In this document: positions 14,849-15,710 of the stretch, one piece after another
How the letters are laid out: every line of letters begins with the position of its first letter
How positions within the stretch are numbered: the stretch's first letter is position 1
From: DASPLH01 sp035627675
GTDB taxonomy: Bacteria > Acidobacteriota > Terriglobia > Terriglobales > Acidobacteriaceae
DNA length: 15,710 nucleotides
Assembly: GCA_035627675.1 (NCBI GenBank)
Contig: DASPLH010000045.1
Location: forward strand, 1-15,710
Direction: 5' to 3'
Notes under the pieces: generated by a model
Told to the model about the DNA's origin: nothing
The model's input: the letters and a program-made list of their open reading frames with translations, nothing else
Database searches by the model: none
Translations under genes and position numbers: made by a program

Positions 14849-15710
14849 TGGCGGATCGCGAGTTCGCTGAAAACGACGCGAGTCGTCGCCTGTTCCTGAA
14901 GGGTGCGATCTCGTGTGCAGCGGCCATGCTGGCCTCAGGCACGGGTTGCAACCATGCGACAGAGGCGGCAAGCGCCCCCGGCCCAATTCCCATGCGAAGG
15001 CTCGGCCGCACCGGCCTCGAGATCACGACCTTCGGGCTGGGGGGGCAGGCAACGATCGAGATGGAAGACAAGCGCGAAGAGGCGCTTCGCATCGTCGCAC
15101 GCGCGCTCGATCTCGGAGTGAACTACTTCGACACCGCCGCCGGATACCGCAGCGGAGTGAGCGAGACGCAGCTCGGCGAAGGTCTTGGCGGCCGCAGGTC
15201 GCAGGTCATTCTGGCGAGCAAGTCGAGGAACCGGACGCGCGATGGCGCGTGGCGCGATCTGGAATCGTCCCTGAAGCGCCTTCGCACCGACCGCCTCGAC
15301 ATCTGGCAGGTACACAACATCAAGAGCGTCGCCGACGTGGAGCAACTCTTTGCCAAAGGCGGCGCCATCGAGGCGTTCCAACAGGCGCGCGAGCAGAAGT
15401 TGACCCGCTTCCTTGGCGTTACAGGACATGCCGATCCCGATCTGCTGATCGATTGCATCCACAGGTTTCCGTTCGACACGATCCTGCTGGCGCTGAACGC
15501 CGCCGATAAGCACTATCTCAGCTTCGGCGAACGTCTGCTCCCGCTCTGTCTTGAACGCCAGATGGGAATCATCGCAATGAAGGTGCCGGCGCGGGGACGC
15601 ATCCTGTGGCAGCCTTTGACGCAGATTCCGCGGCTCCGGCGTCCTGGCAAACTCGACATGCGCGAGGCGTACCACTACGTGCTCAGTATGCCCGTCAGTG
15701 GAGCAATCAT
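14845..15710 (+). CDS. Tat-exported aldo/keto reductase, partial at the right edge
   Basis: An open frame from ATG 14845 (overlapping the GNAT stop by four bases; ATG 14848 is equally possible) to the window end, giving 288 residues without a stop. The N-terminus has a twin-arginine signal, SRRLFLKG (Arg14-Arg15), followed by a hydrophobic stretch ending ASGTGC; Cys35 could be a lipid-attachment Cys. The mature part starts MRRLGRTGLEITTFGLGG, typical of aldo/keto reductases, and keeps the whole catalytic tetrad: Asp96, Tyr101 (FDTAAGY), Lys126 (LASK) and His157 (WQVHN). Such enzymes reduce aldehydes or ketones with NADPH. A Tat signal suggests folding with cofactor before export, an uncommon but known variant in environmental bacteria. 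It is fourth in operon 2. GGAG lies about 11 bases upstream. Its role in the glycan pathway is unknown, and the C-terminal third is missing. Confidence 0.85.
   Translation, partial: MMADREFAENDASRRLFLKGAISCAAAMLASGTGCNHATEAASAPGPIPMRRLGRTGLEITTFGLGGQATIEMEDKREEALRIVARALDLGVNYFDTAAGYRSGVSETQLGEGLGGRRSQVILASKSRNRTRDGAWRDLESSLKRLRTDRLDIWQVHNIKSVADVEQLFAKGGAIEAFQQAREQKLTRFLGVTGHADPDLLIDCIHRFPFDTILLALNAADKHYLSFGERLLPLCLERQMGIIAMKVPARGRILWQPLTQIPRLRRPGKLDMREAYHYVLSMPVSGAI

Noticed and set aside
1..15710. tRNA, rRNA, CRISPR array, insertion sequence or transposase
   Set aside because: No cloverleaf, spaced direct-repeat array, terminal inverted repeats or transposase motifs were seen when reading the window.

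Overview
The window looks like part of an extracellular polysaccharide / exosortase-type gene cluster of a Gram-negative bacterium with moderately high GC. Gram-negative markers are a lipobox lipoprotein, a Tat-type signal and an EpsI-like fragment. The gene set (EpsI-like tail, AsnB-type amidotransferases, acyl carrier protein, deacetylase-like protein, GT4 glycosyltransferase, acyl-CoA ligase of the exosortase-A-associated kind) resembles exosortase/PEP-CTERM loci of Pseudomonadota or Acidobacteriota. The sequence alone does not decide between them. No RNA gene, insertion sequence or CRISPR array was seen.

Layout. Left edge: the 3' end of an EpsI-like gene (1-353). A promoter region follows, with a good -24/-12 (sigma-54) match and an upstream palindrome (390-505). 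Operon 1 runs 541-7279 on the + strand: AsnB-type amidotransferase 1, acyl carrier protein, deacetylase-like protein, GT4 glycosyltransferase, AsnB-type amidotransferase 2. The genes overlap or abut and are probably translationally coupled. Next, on the - strand, comes a serine-acetyltransferase-like hexapeptide acyltransferase (7317-7925). A divergent, gene-free region of about 500 bp (7926-8424) is rich in dyads and holds a sigma-70-like promoter. It precedes a beta-helix lipoprotein (8425-10176) that ends in 18 prolines. A SAM methyltransferase stands alone at 10275-11090. A second -24/-12 promoter with a related upstream palindrome (11131-11250) precedes operon 2 (11288 to the right edge): AMP-forming acyl ligase, NadE-like PP-loop amidating enzyme, GNAT-type transferase, and a Tat-exported aldo/keto reductase cut by the window end.

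How they may work together (inference). The ligase in operon 2 activates a carboxylic acid, probably for transfer to the ACP encoded in operon 1. The NadE-like enzyme and the two AsnB-type enzymes can each adenylate a carboxylate and convert it to an amide. GNAT, acetyltransferase, deacetylase, methyltransferase and glycosyltransferase would build or tailor the glycan. The beta-helix lipoprotein and the reductase would act on the cell-envelope side. The most striking signal is that the two operons, about 10 kb apart, carry the same promoter architecture: a 16-bp motif matching at 13 positions, placed about 100 bp upstream of a -24/-12 box. This suggests one sigma-54 activator controls both halves of a single pathway.
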